Assembly: GCF_018128945.1 (NCBI RefSeq)
Contig: NZ_CP068393.1
Coordinates: forward strand, 1,674,001 to 1,738,000
Reading direction: 5' to 3'
Source of the DNA: Aristaeella hokkaidonensis
GTDB taxonomy: Bacteria > Bacillota > Clostridia > Christensenellales > Aristaeellaceae
DNA: 64,000 nucleotides
The translations under genes and the position numbers were made by a program. The number at the start of each line of letters is the position of its first letter. Positions within the stretch are counted from its first letter, which is position 1. This document shows positions 46,423 through 55,751 of this stretch, in pieces. A model generated the notes under the pieces. It saw nothing but the letters and a program-made list of their open reading frames with translations. It searched no databases and was not told the origin of the DNA.

Positions 46423-46509
46423 ATAAAAACAATTCCGGTAAATCATGGCAGGAGGCTCTGTGCGGAGTCTCCCTTCGCACCGTGCTGATTCCGGATCACA
46501 GAAGCAGGA

Positions 46510-46941
46510 TTACTCCTCTTCTTCCGTTTCTCCGTCGGCTTCTTCCTCCGGCAGTTCGGGGAAAAGTTCCTTGCCGCACTGGGGGCAAAGGGCGTCCTCA
46601 TCAAAGTCCACTTCGTCCGGATCAATCTCGACAGAAGCGCCGCAGTGAGGGCATTCATACTCGATCACGCCTTCAAAAGCCTGATCCTCGTCCTCTTCTG
46701 CCAGTTCTTCGTCTTCATCGTCATAAAGATCCGCTTCCAGATCAGCCAGATCCTCATCGATGCTCTCCACGTAGTCGCTCAGCTCCCCGTGGGATTCTGC
46801 CAGGGCTTCAAAGGATTCGCCAACTTCACCCAGCACTTCCAGAATGCCGAGAATCAGCTTGTGGGAATCCTTGTCCGGATTCAGCTTCATGCCTTCCGCC
46901 AGTCCCTGAAGATAACTGATCCTGTCAGTCAGTCTGCTCAT
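46510..46941 (-). CDS. CD1247-like acidic protein with C-terminal zinc ribbon
   Basis: 143 residues from ATG at 46,941 (GGGAGG seven bases upstream). The N-terminal helical part (RLTDRISYLQGLAEGMKLNPDKDSHKLI) resembles the CD1247 N-terminal domain found in Clostridia; then a very acidic linker (~65-95) and a CPHCG...CPQCG zinc ribbon, ending in EEEADGETEEEE. Function unknown. It starts 43 bp after efp, an association I recall in related genomes. Confidence 0.75.
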   Translation of the reverse strand: MSRLTDRISYLQGLAEGMKLNPDKDSHKLILGILEVLGEVGESFEALAESHGELSDYVESIDEDLADLEADLYDDEDEELAEEDEDQAFEGVIEYECPHCGASVEIDPDEVDFDEDALCPQCGKELFPELPEEEADGETEEEE

Positions 46942-46984
46942 TTCCGTTCCTCCCGGTCCGTATGCGGTCGTCACAGTTCGCCGA

Positions 46985-47542
46985 TCAGGCGCGCTTGAGG
47001 TACTCGCCGCTGCGGGTATCGATCTGGATCTTGTCGCCGGTGTTGATGAACAGCGGCACCTGCAGGCTGAAGCCGGTCTCCAGCGTAGCGGGCTTGTAGG
47101 TGTTGGATGCGGTATCGCCGGCGAAGCCGGGTTCGGTATCGGTCACTTCCAGCACAACAAAGTTCGGAGCTTCCACGGAGAAGGCGCTGCCCTTGAAGAA
47201 GCGGACGGTCACGTTGGTGCCTTCCTTCACGAAGGGGATCGCGTCTTCGACCTGGTCCTTGCTCAGCGGCAGCTGTTCATAGGTTTCCACGTCCATGAAG
47301 TAGTACAGGTCGCCGTCGTTGTAGACGTACTGCATTTCCTTGGTCTCGATGATGGCCTTGGGCATTTTGTCCGTCGGGTTGAAGCTGCGTTCAACCACAG
47401 CACCGGTCATCACGTTCTTGATCTTGGTGCGGACGAAAGCCGCTCCCTTGCCGGGCTTCACGTGCTGGAAATCGACGATATTCCAGACGCCACCGTCCCA
47501 TTCAATCGTAATGCCCTTTTTGAAATCGCCAGCGGTAATCAT
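46985..47542 (-). CDS. efp: Elongation factor P
   Basis: 185 residues, the usual length. N-terminal KOW-like domain with the tip loop [10 protein letters not shown] carrying Lys32, the residue modified in many Bacillota; then two OB domains ending in the signature [14 protein letters not shown]. It relieves ribosome stalling at polyproline, which is relevant here because the Pro/Thr-rich surface protein carries many Pro-containing repeats. Located in an operon 40 bp after the M24 peptidase gene. Confidence 0.97.
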   Translation of the reverse strand: MITAGDFKKGITIEWDGGVWNIVDFQHVKPGKGAAFVRTKIKNVMTGAVVERSFNPTDKMPKAIIETKEMQYVYNDGDLYYFMDVETYEQLPLSKDQVEDAIPFVKEGTNVTVRFFKGSAFSVEAPNFVVLEVTDTEPGFAGDTASNTYKPATLETGFSLQVPLFINTGDKIQIDTRSGEYLKRA

Positions 47543-47582
47543 TGTGTCATTCCTCCGTTCAATTCGTTCTGGGATTCTGTAT

Positions 47583-48656
47583 TTACAGGATGATAAGCTG
47601 CTTATCCGCCGTCGTCAGCGGTACACAGCCGTTTTCCTTCACCAGGCAGGTGTCCTCGATCCTCACGCCGCCAATGCCGGGCAGGTAGATGCCAGGCTCC
47701 ACCGTAACCACATGGCCGGCCTGCAGGATGTCATTGCAGGTCTGGCTCAGCCGGGGATCTTCGTGGATATCAATGCCCACGGAATGTCCCAGCCCATGCC
47801 CGAACCGTCCCGCGTAGCCCCGGGCGTCGATATAGTCCCGGGCCAGCTTGTCGATATCGGAGCAGGTCTTTCCGGCCATAAGCGCGTCTTCACACATCGA
47901 CTGGGCCCGCAGCACGGTTTCATAGACCTTGCGCATCTCGTCTGACGGCTGTCCCAGCGCGACCGTACGGGTCATATCGCTGCAGTAACCGCCCACCTTC
48001 GCGCCGAAATCCATGGTGATCATGTCGCCGTTCTTCAGCGTCCGGCTTCCCGGGATCGCGTGGCAGAGGCTGCCGTTCTCCCCGGAGGCGATGATGGTGT
48101 CGAATGCAAGTTCATCCGCGCCCAGGCGCAGCATTGTGAAGTCCAGTTCAATCTGAAGTTCCTTCTCGGTCATGCCGGGCTGGATCTTCGGAAGGATCGC
48201 GTTGAAAGCTTCGGATGTGATATCGCAGGCCTTGCGGATTACCACGATCTCGTTGGGGGTTTTTATCTGTCTCAGCTGCTGGAGAACCTTGTTCAGCGGC
48301 ACACAGGAGACTTCCTCTCCCACCGCGCCGCGCAGCGCCTCAAAGTCGTCAACGGACAGGTAATTCGTTTCCACCCGCAGTTCGGTAATTGCTTCCGCTT
48401 TGACCAGTTCCGCGAGGATCTTGTTGTGGTTCCGGCCCTTCCCGATCATTTCCACCCGGAAGTCCGGGGCCTGTCTTTCCGCCTGTTCTGTGTAGCGGAA
48501 GTCTGTAATGATTACTCTGCTGGCCTCGGAGATGTATACCAGGCCTTCGCCCGTATACCCCTCGGTCAGATAAAACATATTGGATGGATCATGCACCGCG
48601 ACAGCCGCTTTGGGGCCGAGGCGGAGCTGATTGATCAGCCGCTCCGATGCGGTCAA
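47583..48656 (-). CDS. M24B family Xaa-Pro aminopeptidase
   Basis: About 357 residues. The frame is open to 48,698, but a -10 element at 48,708-48,718 would put the transcript start next to that ATG, so I prefer the TTG at 48,656 (GGAAAGG upstream); a GTG at 48,668 is an alternative. Creatinase-like N-terminal domain, then the pita-bread fold with all five metal ligands: MDFGAKV (Asp), CSDMTRT (Asp), [11 protein letters not shown] (His), [10 protein letters not shown] (Glu) and VRIEDTCLV (Glu). It removes an N-terminal residue before proline. The pairing with efp is common in Bacillota. Confidence 0.9.
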   Translation of the reverse strand: MTASERLINQLRLGPKAAVAVHDPSNMFYLTEGYTGEGLVYISEASRVIITDFRYTEQAERQAPDFRVEMIGKGRNHNKILAELVKAEAITELRVETNYLSVDDFEALRGAVGEEVSCVPLNKVLQQLRQIKTPNEIVVIRKACDITSEAFNAILPKIQPGMTEKELQIELDFTMLRLGADELAFDTIIASGENGSLCHAIPGSRTLKNGDMITMDFGAKVGGYCSDMTRTVALGQPSDEMRKVYETVLRAQSMCEDALMAGKTCSDIDKLARDYIDARGYAGRFGHGLGHSVGIDIHEDPRLSQTCNDILQAGHVVTVEPGIYLPGIGGVRIEDTCLVKENGCVPLTTADKQLIIL

Positions 48657-48707
48657 AAAGATCACGCCTTTCCGGATATAACCCTTATGTGGGCACATCC
48701 ACAGGAC

Positions 48708-48736
48708 ATTTTATCATATACAAAGCCGTTTGAAAA
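48708..48736 (-). promoter_or_regulatory. Possible promoter of the M24-efp operon
   Basis: TTTTCA (48,731-48,736), 17 bp, TAAAAT (48,708-48,713) on the minus strand; an overlapping TATGAT at 48,713-48,718 is an alternative -10. The -35 is weak. Confidence 0.4.
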
Positions 48737-48748
48737 GAAAAAACTGAC

Positions 48749-48783
48749 AAAAAAGCCTGTATTCATTTTATACAGGCTTTTTT
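48749..48783. terminator. Bidirectional terminator hairpin
   Basis: A 14-bp perfect stem (AAAAAAGCCTGTAT with ATACAGGCTTTTTT, loop of 7) with U-rich ends in both directions. It shields the M24 promoter from upstream transcription. Confidence 0.8.
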
Positions 48784-48846
48784 GTCATCCTGAGCACAGT
48801 CGAAGGATCCCTTACTAAGAGCCATCCGCGTGATGGCTCCATCAAA

Positions 48847-49113
48847 TCAAAAGAACAGCTTCCATTTGGAAGCTGTTCTCTCCACCATTTTTAAGTTATT
48901 GAGCAGTTGTCCAAATCTTTGATTTGGGCGAAGAGCCGATGACCGCCAGTGGCGGGAATCTCATCGGGTCTGAGGTCAATCGAAAGGGAGTAAGCTCTAC
49001 AGTGTAGAGTTGCGACCATTGAGATTGCGGAATACAACTGCCATGCTACAGCCGTCCATTTCTGCGAACCATAGGCGATGCAGAAATGGAATACGGCGAT
49101 CGCAAAGTTTTCA
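48847..49113 (+). repeat. Dispersed structured element, copy A
   Basis: Begins with hairpin AGAACAGCTTCC/GGAAGCTGTTCT, then TTAAGTTATTGAG, stem GCAGTTGT (48,903-48,910) with ACAACTGC (49,034-49,041), CATGCTACAG, and the core hairpin GCCGTCCATTTCTGC with GCAGAAATGG...ACGGC, ending GATCGCAAAGTTTTCA. This copy is longer than the others: about 120 nt inside the outer stem contain more small hairpins, such as CTCTACAGTGTAGAG. Same core and direction as copies at 58.5 and 61.2 kb. It fills most of the 450-bp gap between the M24 and thrC genes. Confidence 0.8.
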
Positions 49114-49115
49114 CG

Positions 49116-49147
49116 AAAAAGATGGTGCAGATACTGCACCATCTTTT
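49116..49147 (-). terminator. Terminator after thrC
   Basis: A perfect 14-bp stem (49,117-49,130 with 49,134-49,147, loop ATA) directly after the thrC stop, with a T run on the minus strand. Confidence 0.85.
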
Positions 49148-49148
49148 A

Positions 49149-50645
49149 TTACAGCTCAAAGGCTTTGAGCACCGCTTCTCCCATGGCGTCGCGCTCGCAC
49201 TCCGCCGTATGGCGTACGGGCAGATCCTTCAGCGCTTTTACCTGTGCGGGCATCGGTACGCCCGTCAGTTTCTCCAGCTCTTCGCTGCATGCAAAGGCGT
49301 CCTTGCCTTCCGCGGCGTCTGCTCCCGCAATTCCGCGCAGCACGTCCGCCGCGAACTTGTAGGGGCTCGCCGTGGACAGCAGAACGGTCGGGGTGGCGTC
49401 ATTTGTCTTCAGCCGGTACTGGCGGAGCACATGGCCGCCCACAGCCGTATGCGGATCCATAAGGTAATGATCCTCAAGGAACCGCTTCCCGATCTCCTTC
49501 AGCGTATCCTTGTTGTCTGCGCAGTCTCCCCAGAACACGTCTGCCATCCAGTCTCTCCGCTGCTCACCGATGGAATAGCTTCCGCTTTCCTTCAGCTGCT
49601 CCATCCACCGTTTGATCAGCGCGCCGTCCCGGTCTGCGGCTTCATACAGCAGCCGTTCCAGGTTGGAGGAAACGAGAATGTCCATGCTGGGGCTCAGTGT
49701 CTTGAAGAATGTGCGGTGTGTGGAATAGGTGCCGCTGTTGAAGAAGTCCGTCAGCACGTTGTTCCGATTGCTGGCACAGATCAGCTTGTTCACCGGCAGT
49801 CCCATATTCCGGGCATAGTACCCAGCCAGGATATCGCCGAAGTTTCCGGTCGGAACGCAGAAATTCACGGGATCCCCCGGGGTGATGGCGTGTTTGTTGA
49901 CCAGGTCCGCGTATGCGGAGAAGTAATACACAATCTGGGGAACAAGCCGTCCGAAGTTGATGGAGTTGGCAGAAGACAGGATCTTGCCCCGCTCTTCCAT
50001 CTGCTTGACAAACTCCGGAGAGGAGAAAAGCTCCTTCACACCGGTCTGGGCGTCGTCAAAGTTGCCCTTGACCGCGATAACATGCGTGTTGTTTCCTCCG
50101 GTGGTGACCATCTGCAGCTTCTGTACGTCGCTGACGCCTTCCTGCGGATAGAACACGGTACAGCTTGTGCCGGGTACATCGCGGAAGCCTTCAAGTGCCG
50201 CTTTGCCTGTATCGCCGCTGGTAGCAACCAGGATGCTGATTTCCCGCTTTTCACCGTTCTTCACAGCGGCAAGACGGGTCAGGTGCGGAAGCAACTGAAG
50301 CGCCATGTCCTTGAAGGCCAGCGTCGGTCCGTGGAAAAGTTCCAGCACCCAGGTGGCGTCATCAATCTGTTTCACCGGGGCAATTTCCGGCGTATCAAAA
50401 CGTTCCGTGTTATAGGCTGCGCGGACTGCTTCCTCAATTTCCGGAATGTTGAAGTCCTCCAGGTACCGCTTCAGGATGGAAACCGCGCGTGCGGCATAAT
50501 CCATCTCGCAGAAGGAGGAAATTCTGTTCATCGGAACAGACGGGAACATAGCGGGGACGTACAGGCCTCCGTCCGGCGCCAGACCATGCAGGATTGCCTG
50601 GCTGGCCGTAACACAGCTTTCACCGCGGGTGGAGAAGAAAGACAC
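49149..50645 (-). CDS. thrC: Threonine synthase
   Basis: 498 residues, GTG start at 50,645 (GGAG upstream). Fold-type II PLP enzyme of the longer (fungal/proteobacterial-like) threonine synthase class: N-terminal STRGE and GLAPDGGLYVP; PLP lysine K112 in HGPTLAFKDMALQ; phosphate-binding ATSGDTGKAAL; NSINFGRLVPQIVYY; and VPTGNFGDILAGYYA. It converts O-phosphohomoserine to threonine. No other threonine genes are next to it. Confidence 0.96.
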   Translation of the reverse strand: MSFFSTRGESCVTASQAILHGLAPDGGLYVPAMFPSVPMNRISSFCEMDYAARAVSILKRYLEDFNIPEIEEAVRAAYNTERFDTPEIAPVKQIDDATWVLELFHGPTLAFKDMALQLLPHLTRLAAVKNGEKREISILVATSGDTGKAALEGFRDVPGTSCTVFYPQEGVSDVQKLQMVTTGGNNTHVIAVKGNFDDAQTGVKELFSSPEFVKQMEERGKILSSANSINFGRLVPQIVYYFSAYADLVNKHAITPGDPVNFCVPTGNFGDILAGYYARNMGLPVNKLICASNRNNVLTDFFNSGTYSTHRTFFKTLSPSMDILVSSNLERLLYEAADRDGALIKRWMEQLKESGSYSIGEQRRDWMADVFWGDCADNKDTLKEIGKRFLEDHYLMDPHTAVGGHVLRQYRLKTNDATPTVLLSTASPYKFAADVLRGIAGADAAEGKDAFACSEELEKLTGVPMPAQVKALKDLPVRHTAECERDAMGEAVLKAFEL

Positions 50646-50686
50646 GAATGAATCACACTCCGGTTCTTTAATATGTTTCCGTTCTG

Positions 50687-50721
50687 GAAAAAAGAGGCGC
50701 CGGGAAATGCCGCCGCCTCTT
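50687..50721 (-). terminator. Terminator after the small P-loop gene
   Basis: AAGAGGCG (50,692-50,699) pairs with CGCCTCTT (50,714-50,721) with further GC pairs inside; a run of T follows on the minus strand. Confidence 0.7.
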
Positions 50722-50739
50722 CCGTGTTTGCTTGTCAGA

Positions 50740-51150
50740 TCAGATCAGATACTGTTTGAAGAACACCGGGATCTCTTCCGGATCGGCGCTCAGGCTCAGT
50801 ACAAAATCAACATCATGCTTTGCACCCAGTTCAACCAGCACCTTCACAATCGGCTCCGTATCAGCCAGCTCAGTATGGCTCAGCTTCAGGAAAGCGTCAA
50901 TAAAGATGGTGCCGACGTCGAAGTTGGATGAAAGGATTCCGCACAGGAAGCCGATAAACATATCGGTGCTGTGAATATGATAATCTTCGGCGTTGATAAA
51001 ACGAACCTTGTGGTCCACGTCGAACATGTAGCGATTGTCATCATCCAGGAAAATGACGTCGTGTACCGCGTCGCGGGCAGTGGTATTGGTCAGGTCAATC
51101 AGCCGCTTCGTTTTTCCGGAGCCCTTTTTGCCTGCAATTACCTGTATCAT
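50740..51150 (-). CDS. Small P-loop (Walker A) protein of unknown function
   Basis: 136 residues, start behind AAAGGAGG. Walker A GKKGSGKTK at residues 7-15, and a plausible Walker B at VGTIFIDAF (~84-92). It is too short for a full RecA or PilT ATPase and no helicase motifs are visible. Similar short P-loop proteins in Clostridia are often labelled PilT-like without evidence. It has its own promoter, which overlaps the end of addB. Confidence 0.75.
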   Translation of the reverse strand: MIQVIAGKKGSGKTKRLIDLTNTTARDAVHDVIFLDDDNRYMFDVDHKVRFINAEDYHIHSTDMFIGFLCGILSSNFDVGTIFIDAFLKLSHTELADTEPIVKVLVELGAKHDVDFVLSLSADPEEIPVFFKQYLI

Positions 51151-51188
51151 GGGAACCAGCCTCCTTTTATGGGGTTTTCTCTGAGAGC

Positions 51189-51217
51189 ATTATACGCTAC
51201 TTTTGGTTTTAGCGCAA
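51189..51217 (-). promoter_or_regulatory. Sigma-A promoter of the small P-loop gene
   Basis: TTGCGC (51,212-51,217), 17 bp, perfect TATAAT (51,189-51,194) on the minus strand. Its -35 lies inside the last codons of addB. Confidence 0.65.
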
Positions 51218-54200
51218 CGTGTTTTTCCCGGCGATATCCTGATAAGTTATCCCGGTGTTCAGCTTGCGTGTTTCCCTGCCGCCGTTGCGGCAGATTGCCT
51301 TGTAATCACAGTATCGGCATACCGGTCCGAGGGAATCCTCGCCCGGCATGGCGGCAATATCACCGTCCCGCATACGGCCGCAGAGTTCTCCTGCTTTTTC
51401 AACCGCCGCGTCCATCAGGCCGCTGAGCGTCTTTTCTTCCACGGCCCAGGATGCGGATTTGCTGATGGTTCCGTCCTTATTGAACACCTTGTCCACGGAG
51501 AACGGATGCACGTCCCGGTCCATGGCCCGGATCAGGTCTTCCTCAGCCGTGACCAGGCCCTTCATCCGAACCTCGCTGATCCGGTCGTTCTCAATCTTTT
51601 CCGGATTATCCTCATCCGTGGACACTTCTTTATCCTCAATGGGAAAGAACATGGCGCCGGCCGGCCGGGTGCCCGGCATGCTGTCAGCCGCGGCTTTCAG
51701 GTAAATCATCAGCTGCAGCTGCTCTCCGTCCTCCATTTTAGCGGGATCCGGTTTCTTTCCCCTGCTCTTGTTGTCTACCACCCGCAGCCAGACGCCTTCG
51801 CCGTTTTCATAGGTGTCAATCCGGTCAATCTGTCCCCGAATCGCCGTCTTGCTTCCGTCCGCGAGTGTGATGATCACCGGCGGAAGGCCTTCATTTTCAC
51901 CGAAGGGCTGCTCCGTTGCTATCGTCCGGAATTCGCTGTTTGCGGCAAACCGGGTCAGCACCTGCGCAGCCCGGCGGACGCGGCGCAGGTATCCCTCGCC
52001 CGTCCATTCTCCCATCGCGTCTTCCCGCAGCGGTGTATCCTTCCACTCCTCTGTCAGCTCCGTCAGGATGGTATCCATGACGTTGTCCACCTGCTCCGCC
52101 GTAAAATACGGCCAGTCTTTCTGCGTGCCGGCCTGCTTCATATACCGGTCCAGCGCTTCATGGAAGAAAGTCCCCGCGTCGTTGCTCTCATAGGTAAATT
52201 CTTCCTGTTTCACCGGCCGCAGGCCATAATCAATAAAGTGCCTGTACGGGCAGGATGCAAACTGCTCCAGCCGGCTGATGGACAGCCGGTCTGTCATAAA
52301 CAGTTTCCTGGCTGTATCCTTTTCCAGCTTCTGCTCTTCTTTCTGCGGCAGCATTTCCTCCAGGAGCCGGTGCGCCGCCTTTCCGTATGTACCGTTGTGC
52401 AGCAGCTGAACCAGGGCCGTTCTCCAGACCTGAGGCATTTCCGGTATCATACCGTCCTTCAACTCTGTCAGCCAGTTTCCCACACCTTCCAGTGCTTCCC
52501 GAGGCGTTGCCGGATCCTTCCGGTTCTCCTGGCCCAGCATGCCGCCCTCTTCATGGATATTCGGATACAGTTCCCTGATCTGGGCGATCAGTCCGTCCGG
52601 CTGCAGTGCGCCTCCTTCTTCCGAACGCAGGCTCCAGCTGATCATCAGCTTCTCCCGCGGCAACGTCAGGGTACGATAGAAGTCATATTTCCGGATCAGG
52701 CAGCCTGCCTCCCGGCTGATGCCGATGGTTTTCCCGGTGGCTTCCTCCATCCTTTTCCGTTCGGTATCCGTCAGCCAGCCGCTTTCCGGTGCTGTAAGCA
52801 TGCCATCCTGCGCCTGCGGAAGAATCAGTGCCCGGATATCGCCTGCCAGCAGATGCCCTGTCTCACCGATTATGACGCCGTCTTCCTGCTCCGGCAGCGC
52901 AGCAAGCGACACCGGATTCAGTGCGCTTTCCAGCATATACCGCAGATCCCTGATTGCCGCGCGCCGCACGCCCAGAAGCGTACCAAGCTGATCCAGCAGA
53001 TCCATCAGCAGTTTCCAGATCTGCCTGTTGATAATCGCTTCCCTGTACATTTCATGTTGCAGGAGCATTTCTTCCTCTTCCTGCAGCCTGTTCCATACGT
53101 TTTGCGCCTCCAGGAATCCAACCAGCGCCTCCGCGGACTCCGCCGCGTTCCTGGCTTCCTTCAGGTTCGTCCGCAGTTCCTCCACCGGCTCCAGCAGCCG
53201 CTGCCGGAGCGCTTCCGTTTCCTCCGCGTCCTCCCCGTTTGTAAAGGGGCGCTGCCATCTTCTTCCCTCTATGCCGTGTGCCCGGGCATAGTCCTCCAGG
53301 CACAGGCCTTCTGCTTCCGTCAGTGTGCAGAAGCCGCTCCGCGCCACTGTGATCACCTTGTCCGTGCGATAGCCGTCACTCAGGATGGACAGTGCACTGA
53401 GCAGCATACGGCATACGGGATGATTCACCGCTTTGTCCTTTTGCTGCCACACAAAGGGAATACCGCTGATCTTCAGATTTGCCCTCAGGATTCCTTCAGA
53501 TCCGGCTCCCGGCGGAAGGGCAATTGCCATCTGGTTCCACGGAATGCCTTCCTCATGCCATCCCCGCAGCGTGGACGCAACGGTTTCCGCCTCATCCCAC
53601 GGAGAACTGCCGGCATATAGTTTCAGCACGCCTTCCGTTTCCCCCGTCCAGGTTTCCGGATTCAACGCAAACAGATTCCGGTCCAGGAACTGCAGTGCCG
53701 GGGCACAGCCTTCCCGTACGCTGTGCGGATAGACTTCATCTGAAAGCGTCCTGACTTCCTCGAGGGCCTTGATCAGCTGGTCTGTGCTTTCATGCTGCTG
53801 TGTAAAGATCCGTCCGTCCGGAGCCTGTTTTTCATCCATGATCAGATAAACCGACAGGCTGTTTACCTTGCCGCAAAGGTGGGCAATCAGTTCCCTCAGG
53901 TCCGGCCGGATCGCGTCAAAACCGTAAACCGCTACGTCTGCACCGTTCCACAATCCGCTGTTTTCCAGCCGGCTTACAGCATCGGTCCAGATAGCTTTTT
54001 CTTCATCAAACTGTTCCGAGATCAGCGTCTCATATCCATCCCAGAGGATTTTCAGGTCGTTCAGCTTGGCGCGTTCCGCGCCTGTTCCCGTGCCGGCGGC
54101 GTACTCATCCAGTTCCTCCGGCGTTATATCGCTTTCCCGCAGTTCATCCAGCGCCCCGCTGACGCGGGACACCGCGCCGGACAACTCCGTCATGTTCCGG

Positions 54201-54520
54201 TAGTAGGACAGGTTTTCCTCCTGTTCCGTCATCACCCGGTGAACCGCCATTGCCCGGCCCATTTCATTCAGCGGGCGCCTTGTTCCCGTCCCCGTCTGCT
54301 CTTTAACCTGCTGTTTCAGTTTCCGCGGGCTGATCACCTGGATGTCCAGCAGTCCCGGCAGCTTCAGGCCGGTAATGATGTCCCGCTCCGCCTGCAGGGT
54401 ATACTGCTCGGGCACATACAGAATCAGCCTTCGTCCGGCTTTTCTGCTTTCCTCCGCGTCACGGAGTACCAGCGGCCAGACCCGCCCATTCCTGTCTCCG
54501 ATGATTTTCACCCTGCTCAT
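51209..54520 (-). CDS. addB: AddB, subunit of the AddAB helicase-nuclease
   Basis: 1,103 residues, start behind GGAGG. N-terminal region matches clostridial AddB (LILYVPEQYTLQAERDII; LLDIQVISPRKL), and the C-terminal nuclease domain has the PD-(D/E)xK pattern GQIDRID...VVDNKSRGK plus QLQLMIYLKA. Four iron-sulfur cysteines are visible: FASCPYRHF (~770) and CRYCDYKAIC (~1,078). It processes double-strand breaks with AddA. Two oddities: the N-terminal Walker A site is degenerate (GDRNGRVWPL instead of GxxGSGKT), and addA, usually the next gene, is absent; the next gene is the small P-loop protein. Confidence 0.92.
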   Translation of the reverse strand: MSRVKIIGDRNGRVWPLVLRDAEESRKAGRRLILYVPEQYTLQAERDIITGLKLPGLLDIQVISPRKLKQQVKEQTGTGTRRPLNEMGRAMAVHRVMTEQEENLSYYRNMTELSGAVSRVSGALDELRESDITPEELDEYAAGTGTGAERAKLNDLKILWDGYETLISEQFDEEKAIWTDAVSRLENSGLWNGADVAVYGFDAIRPDLRELIAHLCGKVNSLSVYLIMDEKQAPDGRIFTQQHESTDQLIKALEEVRTLSDEVYPHSVREGCAPALQFLDRNLFALNPETWTGETEGVLKLYAGSSPWDEAETVASTLRGWHEEGIPWNQMAIALPPGAGSEGILRANLKISGIPFVWQQKDKAVNHPVCRMLLSALSILSDGYRTDKVITVARSGFCTLTEAEGLCLEDYARAHGIEGRRWQRPFTNGEDAEETEALRQRLLEPVEELRTNLKEARNAAESAEALVGFLEAQNVWNRLQEEEEMLLQHEMYREAIINRQIWKLLMDLLDQLGTLLGVRRAAIRDLRYMLESALNPVSLAALPEQEDGVIIGETGHLLAGDIRALILPQAQDGMLTAPESGWLTDTERKRMEEATGKTIGISREAGCLIRKYDFYRTLTLPREKLMISWSLRSEEGGALQPDGLIAQIRELYPNIHEEGGMLGQENRKDPATPREALEGVGNWLTELKDGMIPEMPQVWRTALVQLLHNGTYGKAAHRLLEEMLPQKEEQKLEKDTARKLFMTDRLSISRLEQFASCPYRHFIDYGLRPVKQEEFTYESNDAGTFFHEALDRYMKQAGTQKDWPYFTAEQVDNVMDTILTELTEEWKDTPLREDAMGEWTGEGYLRRVRRAAQVLTRFAANSEFRTIATEQPFGENEGLPPVIITLADGSKTAIRGQIDRIDTYENGEGVWLRVVDNKSRGKKPDPAKMEDGEQLQLMIYLKAAADSMPGTRPAGAMFFPIEDKEVSTDEDNPEKIENDRISEVRMKGLVTAEEDLIRAMDRDVHPFSVDKVFNKDGTISKSASWAVEEKTLSGLMDAAVEKAGELCGRMRDGDIAAMPGEDSLGPVCRYCDYKAICRNGGRETRKLNTGITYQDIAGKNTLR

Positions 54521-54810
54521 GACATGCCTCCGTTAATGTCAGCTCTTCGCTGCCCCTGAAGGGGCAACTCATCACTCTTCACTCTAAACTCATTCACTCA
54601 ACAACGACCAACGTCCGCCCAACCTTCTCAATTATGAATTATGAATTATGAATTGTGAATTGTGCAAGAGCTTGCGCATTCTTATATGAATTATATTCTT
54701 CCCGGAACATATGCACAAGCTCTTGCCTGCAAGCAACGATTATGATAAAGTTTCTTTGTATTTATTTTGTATTTCAGTCAGCCTCAATGGCCCGGAAGGG
54801 GTGTTCTCTC
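54521..54810. other. Divergent intergenic region with short tandem repeats
   Basis: No gene seen. It contains hairpin GCCCCTTCAGGGGC (54,551-54,564), a low-complexity ACTCATCACTCTTCACTC stretch, about three ATTATGAATT-like repeats (54,634-54,660), and an 11-bp inverted repeat GCAAGAGCTTG (54,664) with CAAGCTCTTGC (54,716). Promoters for addB and the YitT gene must lie here, but I cannot place them with confidence. Confidence 0.5.
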
Positions 54811-55689
54811 ATGGTTAAATCTCTGCGTTCCGCTATCAGCAAAAGGCCTGCAGCTGCGGAGCGTTTCTTCTCTTATGCCCAGATTATTCTGGGCGCCATG
54901 GTCGGCGGCGCGGCCTATCCCCTGTTCATGACGCCCAACAAAATTGCCCCTGGCGGCATAACCGGTATCGCCACCATCCTGAATCACCTGTTCCATTGGC
55001 CGGTTGGTACCGTCACCCTGATCATGAACATTCCGCTTTTCCTGATCAGCTACAGGGCCATGGGCCGGATCTTCGCCTTCCGCAGCCTGGTCGCCACCCT
55101 GTTCTTCACCCTGTTCATTGACGTTCTTCCCCTGCAGCCCATGACGACAGATCCGCTGCTCGGCGCCCTTTACGGCGGTGTCATGCTGGGCGCCGGCCTG
55201 GGACTGATCATGCGCGGCGGCGCAACCACCGGCGGATCGGACATGGTAGCCCGGATGGTTAATAAACGCTTCCAGTTTATTTCCACCGGTTCCTTCCTTT
55301 TTGCGATTGATTTCGCCGTTGTGGTCTCTGCCGGTTTCCTGATCGGCGCAACAGAAGCGCTTTATTCCCTGATCTGCATTTTCCTTTCCGCGCGGGTTAT
55401 GGACACCATCATCATTGGTTTCTCTTCCAACAAAGCCTGCTTCATCATTTCCTCCCGCTGGCAGGAAATCTCCGACCGGATCATGCGGGATATGGACCGA
55501 GGCGTTACCCAGCTGACTGCCCGCGGCGCCTATACCGGTGCAGAGCGTCCCACCCTCCTGTGTGTCATCGGCCGCAGCGAGATTATGGCCCTGAAGCGGA
55601 TCCTGCGGGAAGAGGACGAAAAAGCCTTCGTCATCATTGTTGAAGCTCACGAAGCCATCGGTGACGGCTTCACTCACCTGACTGACTGA
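54811..55689 (+). CDS. YitT-family membrane protein (DUF161 plus DUF2179)
   Basis: 292 residues from ATG at 54,811, chosen for GGAAGGGG upstream; the frame is open further upstream but reads as non-coding. Membrane helices fill residues ~25-195, with family motifs NKIAPGGITGIATIL, GGVMLGAGLGLIMRGGATTGGSDMVARM and LFAIDFAVV. The C-terminal ~80 residues form the soluble DUF2179 domain (RGVTQLTARGAYTG...LLCVIGRSEIMALKRI). Likely a transporter, substrate not established. Confidence 0.9.
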   Translation: MVKSLRSAISKRPAAAERFFSYAQIILGAMVGGAAYPLFMTPNKIAPGGITGIATILNHLFHWPVGTVTLIMNIPLFLISYRAMGRIFAFRSLVATLFFTLFIDVLPLQPMTTDPLLGALYGGVMLGAGLGLIMRGGATTGGSDMVARMVNKRFQFISTGSFLFAIDFAVVVSAGFLIGATEALYSLICIFLSARVMDTIIIGFSSNKACFIISSRWQEISDRIMRDMDRGVTQLTARGAYTGAERPTLLCVIGRSEIMALKRILREEDEKAFVIIVEAHEAIGDGFTHLTD

Positions 55690-55703
55690 TAATGCCTGAT
55701 TGC

Positions 55704-55740
55704 AAACAAAGCGGGGAGCCTTCCGGCTCCCCGCTGTTTC
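55704..55740. terminator. Bidirectional terminator between convergent genes
   Basis: A 10-bp GC stem (GCGGGGAGCC with GGCTCCCCGC, loop TTCC), with a T-rich tail on both strands. It ends both the YitT gene (+) and the SPFH gene (-). Confidence 0.85.
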
Positions 55741-55751
55741 TTTGGGGTATG

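Noticed and set aside
48784..48840. GTCATCCTGAGC-type sequence and the GAGCCATC/GATGGCTC hairpin
   Set aside because: Resembles short sequences scattered in many genomes; only one copy here, so nothing can be concluded.
54784..55677. Minus-strand ORF opposite the YitT gene
   Set aside because: The plus-strand protein is a clear membrane-protein family member; the reverse translation is Gly/Gln-rich noise.
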